In this document: one piece after another, positions 45,463-61,739 of the stretch | Layout of the letters: the number at the start of each line of letters is the position of its first letter | Position numbering within the stretch: position 1 is the stretch's first letter | NCBI GenBank assembly: GCA_950295325.1 | Contig: OX485805.1 | Span: 48,262,758-48,326,757 of the forward strand | Direction of reading: 5' to 3' | Source of the DNA: Polytrichum commune | Taxonomy: Eukaryota; Streptophyta; Polytrichopsida; Polytrichales; Polytrichaceae | Length of the DNA stretch: 64,000 bases | Notes under the pieces: model-generated | The model's database searches: none | Told to the model about the DNA's origin: nothing | What the model saw: only the letters and a program-made list of their open reading frames with translations | Translations under genes and position numbers: made by a program

Positions 45463-45792
45463 CTAGACATTATTCTTGAAGGTTATATCCACCCCATCCA
45501 CTTTGATCTCCACTTGATTTCGGCTGACACTAGTTCCGTCTGTTGCTGTTCCTCCTAATGACATCATCATGTACCATAATGCAGATTTTGACTTTTGACA
45601 ATCCGCAGCAAAAAGATTCATCATGACAGCTACCTGCCATGATCTCGCTTTCGTGTTTGTTTCTGGTATCAGACTTTTGCTCTTGAAATGTGTGAACTTT
45701 CTTATGATCATTGAAAGTGGGTGCTTATGAATAATCAGCTTCCAAATTGCCACAGTATGTGTTACTGCAATATAGTAGATCTCTAAGTGCAT
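45463..45792 (-). pseudogene. Exon-like open frame in copy 1 of the tandem unit
   Basis: Minus-strand frame of 109 codons. Its downstream half, AVMMNLFAADCQKSKSALWY, then MMMSLGGTATDG, then VSRNQVEIKVDGVDITF, has amphipathic beta-strand-like patterning and normal amino-acid use, unlike most frames nearby. The upstream half is low quality. I do not recognise the family. Copies 2 and 3 contain clearly related nucleotide sequence broken by stops and indels, so this unit was coding before or when it was duplicated. It lies tail-to-tail with the AP2 gene. It could be a lost gene's last exon or part of an unidentified mobile element. Confidence 0.35.
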
Positions 45793-45935
45793 GACTGTAA
45801 TATTGAGTAAGTTGAGATGAGCCGAGAGCGTGACAGTTCTCGTAAGAGCACTCTACCCAAGTCCACATAGTGGATCATTCTTGAAGATACTCACTTCAAT
45901 TAATTTCTGTCTGTTCCCCATCTGCATGTACTATA

Positions 45936-46290
45936 AGGTATGCGGGTGTTATTCGGTCACTTTTCGATTATTTGATTGGTGTGGTTAGGTGAGGGTCAAA
46001 GAAAAAACATCATAAACAGAACAGGTTTAAAAGAGATTGGACTACGTCTTCAATTATTATTAACTGCTCCACACTAGATAGCGAGTGCAATTTGAAGGAC
46101 CTACGTAATCGATTAAAGAATCAACAATCATGCCTTCTGAAGTCAGAACTAGATTAGGAGAGGTTCAATTTCTCAATTGGTTTTTATTGATGTTCTATCC
46201 TAGATTTGCTAATGCAACACAGATTTGAAGACGTAAATTTGATCAATAGAAGATAGAGAGACAGAAAAACTAACCGAATCGTAATGCGTA
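45936..46290. mobile_element. Family-A MITE inserted in copy 2 of the tandem unit
   Basis: Begins AGGTATGCGGGTGTTATTCG and matches 60435-60767 through GATTGGTGTG, AGATTGGACTAC and GCTAATGCAACACAG; its right end is decayed. The flanks read GTACTATA (45928-45935) on the left and GTACCATA on the right (about 46287-46294), consistent with an 8-bp target duplication with one mismatch. Copies 1 and 3 of the host unit have an uninterrupted site. Confidence 0.65.
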
Positions 46291-46939
46291 CCATAATGCA
46301 GATCTTAACATTTGACAATCCAGAGCAAATGATCTGCCATGACCCCTTTTGTTCTTTGTTCATGGTGTCACCTTGCTGCAGCTTGTGGAAATTGCCTACT
46401 TTCTTATCATTGAAAGTGGGCTCTTGGTGGATTGTGGATGATTAGCTTTAGAATTGCTGCAGCACATACCACTGCATCCAGTGCACGACAATCTTGTGCA
46501 AGTTGTACTGAATTGGGAGTGTGTTTTTGGAAGTAAAGATAGTGAATCATCACTGAAAACTATAGTGCCCAAATTGTCCATTTGATTTCAGTTGACACTC
46601 CCATATGCTGGTCCTCCTCGCAACATGCACTATAATGCAGATTTTGACCAAGTTTGAGAACCCGCAGCAAAGATCCATACCTACTACCTGCCATGATTGC
46701 TCTTATTCCTTATTTCTGGTGTCAACTAGCACTTGCAAGTTGTTAACTTCATAATCGCTGAAAGTGGATTTTGATTAATGATAAGTTACCAAGTTGCCAT
46801 CTTGTGCATGGCAATCTTGAGTAAGTTTGTCCACAGATCCATATTGCTGGTATGAATATTCTGTATTTGCTTAGAACTTAGTTAGTTTTTATTAATGCAA
46901 ACCTTCTCTTAGAGGTGTTGGTAATGAAATGAAATTGAT

Positions 46940-47225
46940 TTTAAAGTTCAAAAGGCTAATGGGGTTGAAAGTACATCATGATGGTTTCAAACCAACTAAA
47001 TCTTTAGAGCGGCCGAGTGTGGTAGCCTCTGTGAGAAAGATGTTAATGTCAACTTGGTTGTCTAATTGAAAGAAAGACTTGAGGCTCCCTAGAACCACAT
47101 TTTCAAATAATGATGAATACTTATCTCTAATGGGCTTATAAAAGGGAACATTCCAACACAAAACGTGCCTCATTCTCAATTGCATTATAGGAGCAAAAGT
47201 GACATAATCTAGTATCTCTAGAGAT
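46940..47225 (-). pseudogene. LINE-type reverse transcriptase tail (copy 2)
   Basis: The minus-strand frame includes KPIRDKYSSLFENVVLGSLK, SFFQLDNQVDINIFLTEATT and a stop after GLKPS; the Cys/His segment just upstream is damaged. It shows the uninterrupted arrangement of the sequence that the MULE split at 16.5/21.36 kb. Confidence 0.55.
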
Positions 47226-47459
47226 AGAGATAATCATGACCAATTTTAATGGCTAATCTATGGTTTGAGGTGCGGTACTCGACAATGATCTTGCATTGTG
47301 ATGGTGTCAATGACAATAAGGGGTCGCATTATTGAAACTCTTGCATTCTCAAATATTTCTCTCTACTGGAAACTTCAAGTTGATTTCTTCTATAGCTCCC
47401 ATGCATGTGATCATTTTATATTGAGATTAGAGATTTGAGCAGTGATATGATATCTACAT

Positions 47460-48060
47460 AATAGATGAAATTGATTAAAAAGTCCAAAAAGTGCAAAGGC
47501 TCATGGGATTAAAAGTTCATCAAGATGTTGTCAAAAAAAGCTAATTCCTTAGAGTGGCGGAGTGGAGTGGCCTTAGCAAGATATAGGCTCATACCAACTT
47601 GATGGTCTAGTTGGAAGAGAAACTTGAGACTACCTAATACTACATCTTCAATGGAGTTGTAGAGGGACACTCCCACACAAAATGTGCCTCATTTTTCACT
47701 ACCTTTTGAGGACAAAATTGACATAATCATTTATCCCTAGGAATTAGAATTGTTAACCACCAGCTAGTTTCAATGACAAATTCATGTTCTGAGATGCGAT
47801 AAACAATAATACTTTTGAGTTGGGGTGGTGTCCATGGTTGCTTCAAGTACGATTCGTATTCATACTTGAAAAAATACCTTGAGGTGAAGGTAATCTCATT
47901 TCTTTCCCGTGATGTGGAAAGAGTTCCACTAAGAAACTGCCCAATCAATGCGCAACTTGCGGAGGGTTTATGAAACCCAGTTTTCCAAACTATGTTCCTT
48001 TGATAACCTATCTGGCACCCATGTACCCTTTCAGACTTGAAGTCAAGATCCACATACATT
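47460..48060 (-). pseudogene. LINE-type reverse transcriptase tail (copy 3, longer)
   Basis: The lower half (47460-47760) is a strongly decayed copy of the Cys/His tail. The upper half keeps a 110-codon minus-strand frame ending ISEHEFVIETSWWLTILIPR then DK and a stop, matching the residues that precede the Cys/His region in such polymerases. No catalytic YxDD motif is present. Confidence 0.5.
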
Positions 48061-50126
48061 AGTGATAGATATCAAGTTCTTGTTCAGTCATCATCAGCAA
48101 CAATGCTCGCAATCTTTTGTCACAAATTTGCTTTGACATTATTACAGTAAGGCACGAGGGTCTCTATAATTAAAGACCTACTCCAATGTGGAGGCTGACA
48201 TAAGAGTTGGCCCTGTGTCTGGAAAACAGAGAAGTACACTAAATTACCCTAAGGTAGCAGTGCCTTAAAGTAACACCTCCTTTTGACGACACTTATTTCT
48301 CATCCTTAAGCCGTCAACGAGTGCAACAGTGCCATCGACTAAGTCATTGTTAAAGGGATTAATCATATGCGGCATTAAGTATAAATTATCACCACTTTGA
48401 TCAATCATAATAATGATGTAAGAAGGATGCAAAGAATGCTTTAAGAGCAGGAGCATCAACTTTGACCTATCACAATGGCTAATTGAGGATCTATCCTCTC
48501 AACAAGGCGGTGTAAGCGGCGATCCACAAAAGAGGACAATGCCTTCATTTAATAATAGATGACCCTCACCTGCAATAAGGCTGATTTTGTGATCAATCTC
48601 AGCCTAGCAATCTAGCATCAATGGACCCCACTAGTGGAGAGTTAAAGGCTCAATTCTTTAAAACAATTTGCAGTTTTTTGGAAGTTGCATACAAATTTAT
48701 TATTTTTTGAAAACTTTCTTGTAGAGTTTCTATAGAATTGGTAATCTATGGATTTTTTGAAGAAATTCTCAAGGTGTTTAATTTGCCTAGAAGAGAAATT
48801 CTAGTTTCTTAAAGTATCACTTTTAGGCTCAACTACCCTATTAACGTGGGCCCAAAGTCCCATGTCTTCCCCTTAAGTTTTATTGGAGACCTTATGTTCA
48901 ATTTAATGTGATAAATGCCTCCACTACATATACGAACTATATATCATGAATTTAATAACCCTTTATTATATATAAAATCCATGGTCACTTTCCAATGAGA
49001 ACGCTATTGAATGTTTTTCATTCATAGTATGTAACTCAACGATTATATCAAATAAACAAAGATAAGGGAAAAATAACTTAGCCACAATCTAGAGAGCAAT
49101 ATTAAAGAAAGCCCATGAGAAATTTAAGAGCCTCCAATTTGTAAAAAAACCTAGGACCCAAATAGGCCAAATGCAAACCCTTACAAGAAGACATATGGTA
49201 GTCATCGAGAACTATGACCATATGAAAACAATGGATGAAAATGTGAAGTGCATAAAACTAACACATCTATTATCAAATTTTTCTCTAACCTTAGGGCCCC
49301 CTTTTGTACATCTACCTTTACTTCATGAAATTTAATAGCCTTCTTAGATACATGTAATACAGAAAAACAATGCCTCTCCTTAGATATACTATGTACGTTG
49401 ACGCCTCAAATAATACCCCTTCTTACACTCATGTTAGTTTGAACATGGTATAAAGAGTCCACCCCTTGGGTATCATTTGCAGCATCAAATCATGCATTTG
49501 AGAGACTAATGATTTTAGAGAAGAGAAGAAAAGAAGAAGAATATAATTATAAATGTTTTTTAATGCAATGTGGCCAAATATCACTCCAGATGTGTACGGA
49601 AATAATTTAGTGGATAAGCAACTAATGCACGTTACAACAAGAAATGTACAAATCCAAATTTGAAACTAATTTTTGCCATTTTTATCATAAGGATCGCCAA
49701 TAGAACTACATTTATATTTTTTCATTATGTACAAAATTTATGGTGTTCCTCAATTGGTTGAGAAGTTGCAAGACCTAAGTTTTTGAACAACCTGGACAAC
49801 ACAAATTTATAGAAAAGGACTACCATCATTGAACTTGACATATTGAAGTGGGGATGCAAGAGGGAGGGAAGATTGAATCACCACATTCGAACATACATCA
49901 TCTATCCAACATAAAAGCCCGGAAATAATATGCAACTTGAAAACTAAAAATCTGAATATTTTTAACATTGAATCTAGCTTTAAAGACCCCGAATTAGTTG
50001 AATTCAAGTCATTTGAGATGAATCGGCACAAGCCTGTTTTTGAGGGGGATGTCAAGTTTTTATGTTTAAATGGATGAGAGGTATGCTTGTATGTAATACT
50101 TCCCTCTCTGCATGCCAGAAAGGGAG
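48061..50126. other. No gene seen
   Basis: AT-rich intergenic DNA without recognisable repeats or coding frames. Confidence 0.5.
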
Positions 50127-50640
50127 TTATTTCTCTATAAGATGTACAATATTCTCCTGCTTAAGTACGCACCTATTTAAGTACCCATCCCAGTTATGCG
50201 CGCAATTTTTTTGACAAAAAGCAAGATTCATACTATATTGTTTGAACATGTCATGTATAGTCATTTTCCGCGAATGCATGAATTTTTTACGCTTGACATT
50301 CAATGTCAGTTTGTTAACATTTCGTTGAAACGTCTCAAACGATCGTCGTAGTTCATCATGCATTTGTCCAATTTCCGTTTGAACATCGGAGCAAAGCAAT
50401 TGGTCATGGATGTCGAGGAATGTGTTGTGTAGAACTTCAAAGCTTTTGAAGTCGGTAGCACTTTTAGATTCAGTAAATGTCTCGATAGGCTCTCGCAACA
50501 AATGATTCGTTGCAATGTGTTCTCCCAATTGTCCCAAACCTTCCGGATGGCACCTTCACTGACTCCATACTCCCGCCCTAGAGCCCGCTTGTTCGGCGTG
50601 TTCGGCTTGCTCAACTTTGCAAAAATTTCACATTGTTAGA
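50127..50640 (-). pseudogene. Helix-turn-helix-bearing remnant, probably a transposase N-terminus
   Basis: On the minus strand one frame reads EIFAKLSKPNTPNKRALGRE then YGVSEGAIRKVWDNWEN, a helix-turn-helix of the type found at the N-terminus of pogo/Tc1-like transposases. A +1 shift at about 50520-50540 connects to a second frame of 136 codons (…NHLLREPIETFTESKSATDF, KSFEVLHNTFLDIHDQLL…). No DDE region follows. Short direct motifs AAGT(A/G)(T/C)GCACCT lie on both sides (50162-50180 and 50729-50757), possibly binding sites. The family assignment is tentative. Confidence 0.4.
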
Positions 50641-50759
50641 CTTTAGTCAAGCAGGTTGCCTCAGGTTTCATATGTTTCCGTTGTAATTCATCGAATCAGA
50701 GGGTCAAGAAAGTGATATGAGTAAGTATGCACCTACCAACTAAGTGCGCACCAACGGTT

Positions 50760-52935
50760 CTAGTTCAAAGTGATAAAAGACAAACTTTTAATGATGTAGG
50801 TTAAATGTCCAAGGCTCATGTAGATAGGTCTTTGGTTTGGGTTCCAATTAAGAACAACACACAAAGAAGACTAAATGAGTGTTAGACTTTACATCTAGGT
50901 ATCATTATTAGGTTGATTGATAGGTTACAAGGATTACGGAATGAAATTAGTATAACAAACCCAGGGAAAACAACTTCTTAGGTGAGTTCTAAGACTTATT
51001 AAATTGAGGCTAGGGTAATTCTGGTCACTCAATGCAGTGCATGCAATTGCTTAGTCTCTCCCTTACTACCAACACTCAATAGTAACATCTCTCTTATTAT
51101 GATTTTGCAATGCAAGGAGTCACAGCTCAACAATAGTCTTTTGAGTAAACAATAATCTCATAAACCCAAGGCCATGAGCATCTTGTTTTAGTCCAAAGTC
51201 TCAACCTTATTAAATGATAACTTAATGTATCAAGAAATACTATAGCTCAACCTCACGGGTTATTCAATTCCTTAATTTATCCTCCAACTTTAGTGAGGCA
51301 GTGGGCTCATTGTCCTTACTTGCTTTATGCAATGTAATATCCTGTAAGTGTCCAATGACTATAGGCCATACCACAAGTTAGCATTCACGCACAACATAAT
51401 TCAATTACATCCTTCTAGCTTTAATATTGATTAATTAAAATTGGTAATTTTGTGTTCAATTCCTTTTCATCTCTTCTAAATGAGCAAACCAACATTTAAC
51501 CTAATGCTTTAAAATTAGTTGTTGTAATTTGCAAAAGTCTAGTTGCAAGTGACGAGAACTAAGTATCAGAACCCAAGCAAATTGTAACTAAGCGAAGTCT
51601 AAATCCCCGAGTCCATAGTCTAGAAAGAATCAACCACAATCTAAATATTCAATCCCCAATAATAGTACTTGGTAACCAATTCCAAGTATAAAGTCTCATA
51701 GTGTAGTGGAGGCCGTAAACTTTAATAACAAGTGAGCGTCTAGTTCTCAAAGACTCACCTGACCTCCTCCCCTTATATTTTGGCTCTTGAACTCCTTGGC
51801 AACCGATATGGGATATCTCCATGCTCCCTTCCTAACTCAATTCACATCCCAACTCCGATGCTTCATCTCTCTCAGATTATCACCGTGGCCATAAACTATG
51901 GTCCCTCTGCCGAATCGGGCACTAGAATTATCATCTCATGACCATAGTCGTGCATATTTGATGCTAATTCTCTTCGCCATAAGGTGATAGTGCTTTCACA
52001 GAGTATGCCCCTCGTTATGAAATTGGAAAAATCATATTATTGCATCAAAGTTCTCTCACAAGTCTTAGATTACGTTTCCAGGCTTCACACCGACATTTTA
52101 TCACAAACCATCATCTTGATGGATTACTACTCTAGTAAACAAATTTTCACTCCTAAAGGACATCCCACTCCCATTCAAAATCAAAGTTTCACACCCTCAA
52201 TCACTTGAACTCAAAAGAACATGCACTTTGACACTGAAAAAAAAAAGATCCTCTCTCTTCCCGAGGAGGAAACTTTATATTTATCTTATTCCCTACTCTA
52301 TTTTCTTTTATTGTTCCTTTGACGATGGTATTAGCAAATTTCACCCTAGACCTTTCTCACAAGAAGATATCATTCACTCCCGTGAGACTATGGTCAGTAA
52401 CGACATGAGTTGATTTTGAAATTCAATCTTCTCCCACTCTCTCTAGGATACAACCAGATATTATTTTGATTTACTTCATTCACTATGAGCAGTAACACCA
52501 AGACAATAGTCCACGCAATTATATCAATAAAATGATCTTCATAATTTGATATTATGGAAAGACACTTTTACATCATGTAGGGCTTCTCACTTGGTAATTT
52601 ATCAGACTATGGTCTCACCTGCTACTCTCTTCGCGAGAGGAGGTTGTCAATAATGCTCTTCCTCCCTCCACTATCTACCTATGGTCATTGCCAAGTCAAA
52701 AGCCTCTCTTCCTAACCGATGTGCTTGCCCATAGCCAGATTCATAAGTCCTGCCCAACTAAGCACATGACTATGGTCTTTCACATACAACTCTCCCACTT
52801 TGGACTATGGTCAATGAGTTGAGAAGAAACACTTTCACTTCATTTCCACTAAATAATCACTAATTGCCTATTTTTTCATCATTTCAAAGTTCTTACTCTA
52901 ATTCAGACCCTAAACTGCCTCAAAACTTTCCTTTG
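50760..52935. other. No gene seen
   Basis: AT-rich intergenic DNA with pyrimidine-rich stretches, compositionally like 13.4-15.1 kb. No coding frame or element ends recognised. Confidence 0.5.
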
Positions 52936-53628
52936 CCCCCCAAAAAATACCACTTAGTTGCACGGGGCATACAAAACTTTCCTTTGAGCTAAAAACAATT
53001 GATTTGACTAAACATGTTGGGGTAGATTCAAGATTTTCATAATTTGCACTAAATATTTTCATGGGGACATTCTTATTATTCACACATGTTGCTATAAAGT
53101 TTAGTTTTTTTTGAAGTTATTTTCTTATCTTAGAAACTTAAGATATAAAGTTAAATAAATTCAGTGATGCGACATTCAAAATGGATAAATACAAGGACGG
53201 CCTCATTCCAACTTGCATGTTTGACAACAAGACAAATCCATCCTCTTTATAACATTCTTCATGAGCTTAACAATGTTCACTTTTAATTTGGCACCACACA
53301 TTGTTCGTGTTGGTGCCAAGCATATGCTAGGTAGTAGGGATCTTCCGGTAATAATTGGTGGCCAATATGACTAAAACCTCTTTGTCTCCTCCACACATGC
53401 CTCCTACCCACTTCAAACATGGCTTAGACTTGGATGGTTAGTGAACTTCTCCCACCTGTCAAGTTGGATTCCGACTAAAAACATACAAATATGTACCCAT
53501 TTTACAATTGATCCGTAACCTTGCACCATGAAGATGGACCCACTGAACATGGGAAGCACATGGGATCATTACTTATTAGGGGGGGGGTTTGTATGCCCTG
53601 TGCAACTAAGTGGTATTTTTTTCAGGGG
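52936..53628. mobile_element. TIR element (MITE), 693 bp
   Basis: Inverted repeats of about 40 bp: CCCCCCAAAAAATACCAC … TTAGTTGCACGGGGCATAC at 52936-52975 and the inverse at about 53587-53628. The target duplication is unclear. No coding capacity. Confidence 0.65.
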
Positions 53629-54299
53629 TATTTTGATGTAGAGGATATATTAAATAAACGATTGCATCACCTAATTTTCTAATTAATGATGTTTTAGAAT
53701 ACCATAGCATTACTTAGAATTGGGGGAGGACAATAATACTTTATTCCACTCCCTTTTAATAATATAAATAGTTTTGTGTAAGGGATCAATTAAAAGAACA
53801 CCAATTACATCAGTCATCACAAGTAAAACCCTACCCAAATGACCAATATCACAAGTAATAGAGATAACCCTACCCAAACGACAAAGTAACGTCACGGAGC
53901 AAAGGATGCATAACTTATATTTACAAAGTATTTGGTTTTCATCCATCCTTCTATACATACAAGGTGTATAATGAGGTGCATTGTACATTCTTTATTATGA
54001 AAAATAATTAGATCTAAAAAAATAGAGTTGATTAAATTATGCAACCAAATCAATTATCATAATTTGCAATTCCCTATATTTTAGAAAATCATTTACCTCC
54101 AAAAATCTCAAGATTTTTGGCTCAATGAATAGAGTATACAATACTTTTGGCCACAATTTGTTTGATAATGCAGTTTGATGAGTCACCCCTTGGGGATAGG
54201 AAGTGAGCTGAAGAATGTTATGTCATATGTTGTCTATCCCACTACACATGGAAGTGCCCTGCCAACAAGATCCTTAGAGTTAGACAAAGAGGACACTAA

Positions 54300-54740
54300 G
54301 GGTGAGTTTCCATGTAGCCCACTCACCCACTAGATTCTAGATTCTAGTGGGTAGGAGTGTTCTCATGTAGATAAGGGTGAGCTCCCCCACTAACTTCTAG
54401 ATAATAGTGGGTTGTAGATGCTCTCATGTAGATAAGCACAAGCTGCCAACCAATCACATTTTGGTAAATGTGAAGGGATGTGGACATGAGGTGCTAGGCT
54501 TTTATGCACCCACTAAAGCACTCTTAAACCTACAGGTGCCGGTCATCGAAGGATTGAAAGAGGTCCATCCTTGGTAACCGTGAGGAGGCGGTTAGTAAGT
54601 GAGCCCGGATTGAGAAGATGAGTGTAGCTAAGTTGGCACATACAAACCCTACCCCATCATATTCTATCTACATTTAGACGACTTTGTCCTTATTCCTGCT
54701 AGAATTTGGTGGGCAAATGGCTTACATGAGAAACTCACCC
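54300..54740. mobile_element. Tourist-like MITE, 441 bp
   Basis: The left end GGGTGAGTTTCCATGTAGCC and a right end that is the inverse of GGGTGAGTTTCTCATGTAAG give about 21-bp TIRs. Flanks are TAA (54297-54299) and TAT (54741-54743). A right-end fragment of the family is at 1090-1113. Internally, two hairpin-prone blocks with TCTAGA(T)AATAGTGGG recur at 54330-54410. Confidence 0.6.
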
Positions 54741-54762
54741 TATTTAATATACCACCCATACC

Positions 54763-54921
54763 AGGGGGTCCAGCCAAACCCCAGTTAGCTGGTGTTGGAT
54801 GGGAGCTTGTCCCATCCTTGCTAGATGGACGACACACATTCGGAGGGCGGGCACACCGGCCGGGCTAGACCCCCAGTGTGGCCCCCGTATAAGTGACCTT
54901 GAAAAAAAAAAAAAAAAAAAA
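54763..54921 (+). mobile_element. SINE-like insertion with poly-A tail
   Basis: A GC-rich 138-bp body (AGGGGGTCCAGCC … CCCCGTATAAGTGACCTTG) ends directly in A20 at 54902-54921, in an otherwise AT-rich context. Short GC-rich body plus 3' poly-A is the form of a SINE. TAGCTGGTGTTGG might be an A-box relic, but no clear B box or target duplication is seen, so a poly-adenylated retro-inserted RNA is equally possible. Confidence 0.4.
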
Positions 54922-55552
54922 CCCCTCATATAACCCCAATCAATAGTTGAATAGTGCCATGTGACATTGATAAAATTAGCACATATCCTAGTTTGGAGTC
55001 CACATCCACAGGAGCCAACAAGGCTCTGAAATGTCGAGTGCACAAAATCATATATCCACATGGCCCTGTAGGAGTTTTAAACCTTTAGAGTGGGACCCCA
55101 AAAAGGTCAGTTAGGATAAGTTGAAATTTGCAATTGAAGCTTTCTATCCATGAGATTTTTTTCTTAACTTTCTTCAACTGCATACTCTTGTGATTTGGGC
55201 CCAAGATTCGGTACACGTTGATGCTTGCATGATAACACAATCACAGGAATATTTTGGATTTCCAATCTGAATGTGAGCAATCTGGGATGGAGTTTTCTAG
55301 GCCCTGGAGTCTCCTTGAAAAGAAGAAACATCATTGAGTGCTTGAAGCTTTCTCCACATGCTTTAACTCTACAGAGATTCAGCAAGTACTATCTAGCAAT
55401 GGATTCAAAGCAAACAGCTCACCCTGACCAAAGAATGTTACCATTCCTTTTCTAATTTTTGTGACCTATTCAATTTTCATGGGCCATCAGTCGTTTCATG
55501 CTTAGTACATCTAGTCAATTACATTTTCTCCAGTTGTCGCTTAACCTGTAAT

Positions 55553-55931
55553 CTACACTAAATATGATATTTAGTGTCATATGGTATATAATGTCACTAT
55601 GTTACCTTTTCAGATGACACTTCTAGTGGATAAGTGAACAAATATTGTCATGGATGATGGACAGGTTTATCCATTGGCCAAAACCCTACCTTCTCTTGTA
55701 AGCAACTTGTGATGAAATATTGCCATGGATGATTGAAATTTGGATGAAAAATCACTTGGTAAGTGTCAATAATCGCAACATTGTAAATCTATAATCCTCG
55801 AAATTTTTTTATTAGGAATGAAAAATAATATCAGGTTAACATCTAGTGTTGGTGACACTATACCTCGGTTTACAACTAGTATTGAGGAAGACAATTAAAA
55901 TTGGTGGCACTAAACATCATATTTAGTGTAG
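55553..55931. mobile_element. Family-B MITE (well-preserved copy), 379 bp
   Basis: The 23-bp termini CTACACTAAATATGATATTT… and their inverse differ at about one position. Each terminus is itself nearly palindromic around AAATATGATATTT. Related to 6100-6547. The target duplication was not resolved. Confidence 0.75.
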
Positions 55932-57347
55932 TATGCTTTTGGAGAACCAAAGTGACCCTCCCTCCAAGGGTTCTATATGTAATTGACCAATTTCATACAT
56001 GCCATTTGGTTTGGCTTTCATCATTTATTGTATAATCCCATCAAATTCCAAGTTCCGACTTTAAGTTTTTGATATCATGCAGTTCTAATCTTGAACCTAG
56101 GGCTTACGAATAACTTTCTATACATTTCACACCACGACCCTCACACACTACACCTGTAGTAAATGGAGAATGGTAGGGGTTTACAATGGGAGTGAGTGAA
56201 AGCCCAGAGAATAAAAAAGTGAGTGACAGCCAAGGTTTTATCTCCATATTCTTAGTACAATTTTGGGATATGAGCATTTTGGTTGGTCAATCTCAGTACC
56301 GTAGTGGAGACTCGAGAGCACATGAAACGACCTAAACTTCTCGAGACTGGAACTATACTTCAATTAGGTGGTATAGAAGTCAGCTTGGATTCCACGCAAA
56401 GATACTCTTTGAATTTAGGACTGTTGTACTACACGCTAAGGTACGTCTACCCAAAACCAACCCAATGTAGTACAGTCGTACATTGTTGCTGGGACTTCAA
56501 ATATATAACTGTGGTGCATTGGTTTTGGGTATGCATGCCTCATGAATGTAAAGCTTTCATTTTAGTTTACATGGCACTACAACTGATATCCCTCTAGGTT
56601 CTTCACAAGAGGTGCAAGCCTATATATGGTGAAGGTGACATAGTTGTTAGAACTGTAAATTTATACACATAATGGTGCACTGATCTCAAAGGAAATTGAA
56701 TGCGTAAATTGAATAAGCTGACACTAGAGGAAAATGAGACCACATATTTATGTATAATTTTGCCTTTGTCAAAGACCAGTTAATTCTTCCCCTCACCAAT
56801 CTCTACTATCCTATAAAGACATGAATTGAAATCGATTATGATGCAGCATGGCCATCCACACTGTAATTTCTCTGCTAGTTTCTCTCACATGAACACTGAT
56901 GTATGCCACCAAATGGCTATGTAACAACACTATATCACAATTTTGTGCATCAGCAACACCTGATCCTGATTCCCTCCCTTCCCTCACAGGCTACTAAGTA
57001 TTCGAACAAATAATGCTGAAGGCAAATGGTCACATTTCCCATGGAACTCCAACGTTATAAATTTGTATAATTCCGTGAGATTTGTCGATGCTGGAGCAAT
57101 ATTGTCACATACTGTAAGTCGAATTGAAAATTGTTTTTGAGATAACATACAATGTATAGAGTTCAAGGTTGCATAGACCGCAGCATCTGACTTTCACAAA
57201 CTGTTTGTCGTCCATGACTCCACGGGAACTTCTTCTGATTGCCCAACTTCTACAAATCCAGGAACTGGAAGGAATCAGACTTGAGGCCCAGGCAGCTCAT
57301 GTAGACGGAAAAGTTTGTGCTGTATAATAACCCAAAATGGTTTGAGC
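55932..57347. other. Intergenic DNA and probable actin 3' untranslated region
   Basis: The part next to 57348 (roughly 57000-57347, minus strand) is the expected 3' untranslated region of the actin gene, with mixed composition and no repeat. I could not identify a polyadenylation signal with confidence. The remainder shows no gene. Confidence 0.4.
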
Positions 57348-61725
<4,378 letters not shown>

Positions 61726-61739
61726 ACTGGAGCTCTACA

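Larger units (their letters stand above)
45438..46830 (-). repeat. Three tandem copies of a ~390-bp exon-like unit
   Basis: Copy 1 is about 45438-45835. Copy 2 is 45838-45935 plus 46287-46520, interrupted by a family-A MITE. Copy 3 is about 46530-46830. All share, on the plus strand, (C/T)ACTTGATTTC(G/A)G(C/T)TGACACT, GTAC(C/T)ATAATGCAGAT, GACAATCC(G/A)CAGCAAA, CCTGCCATGA, CTTTCTTAT-ATCATTGAAAGTGG and GATTAGCTT-type blocks. Copy 1 keeps an open frame on the minus strand; copies 2 and 3 are scrambled. Confidence 0.75.
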
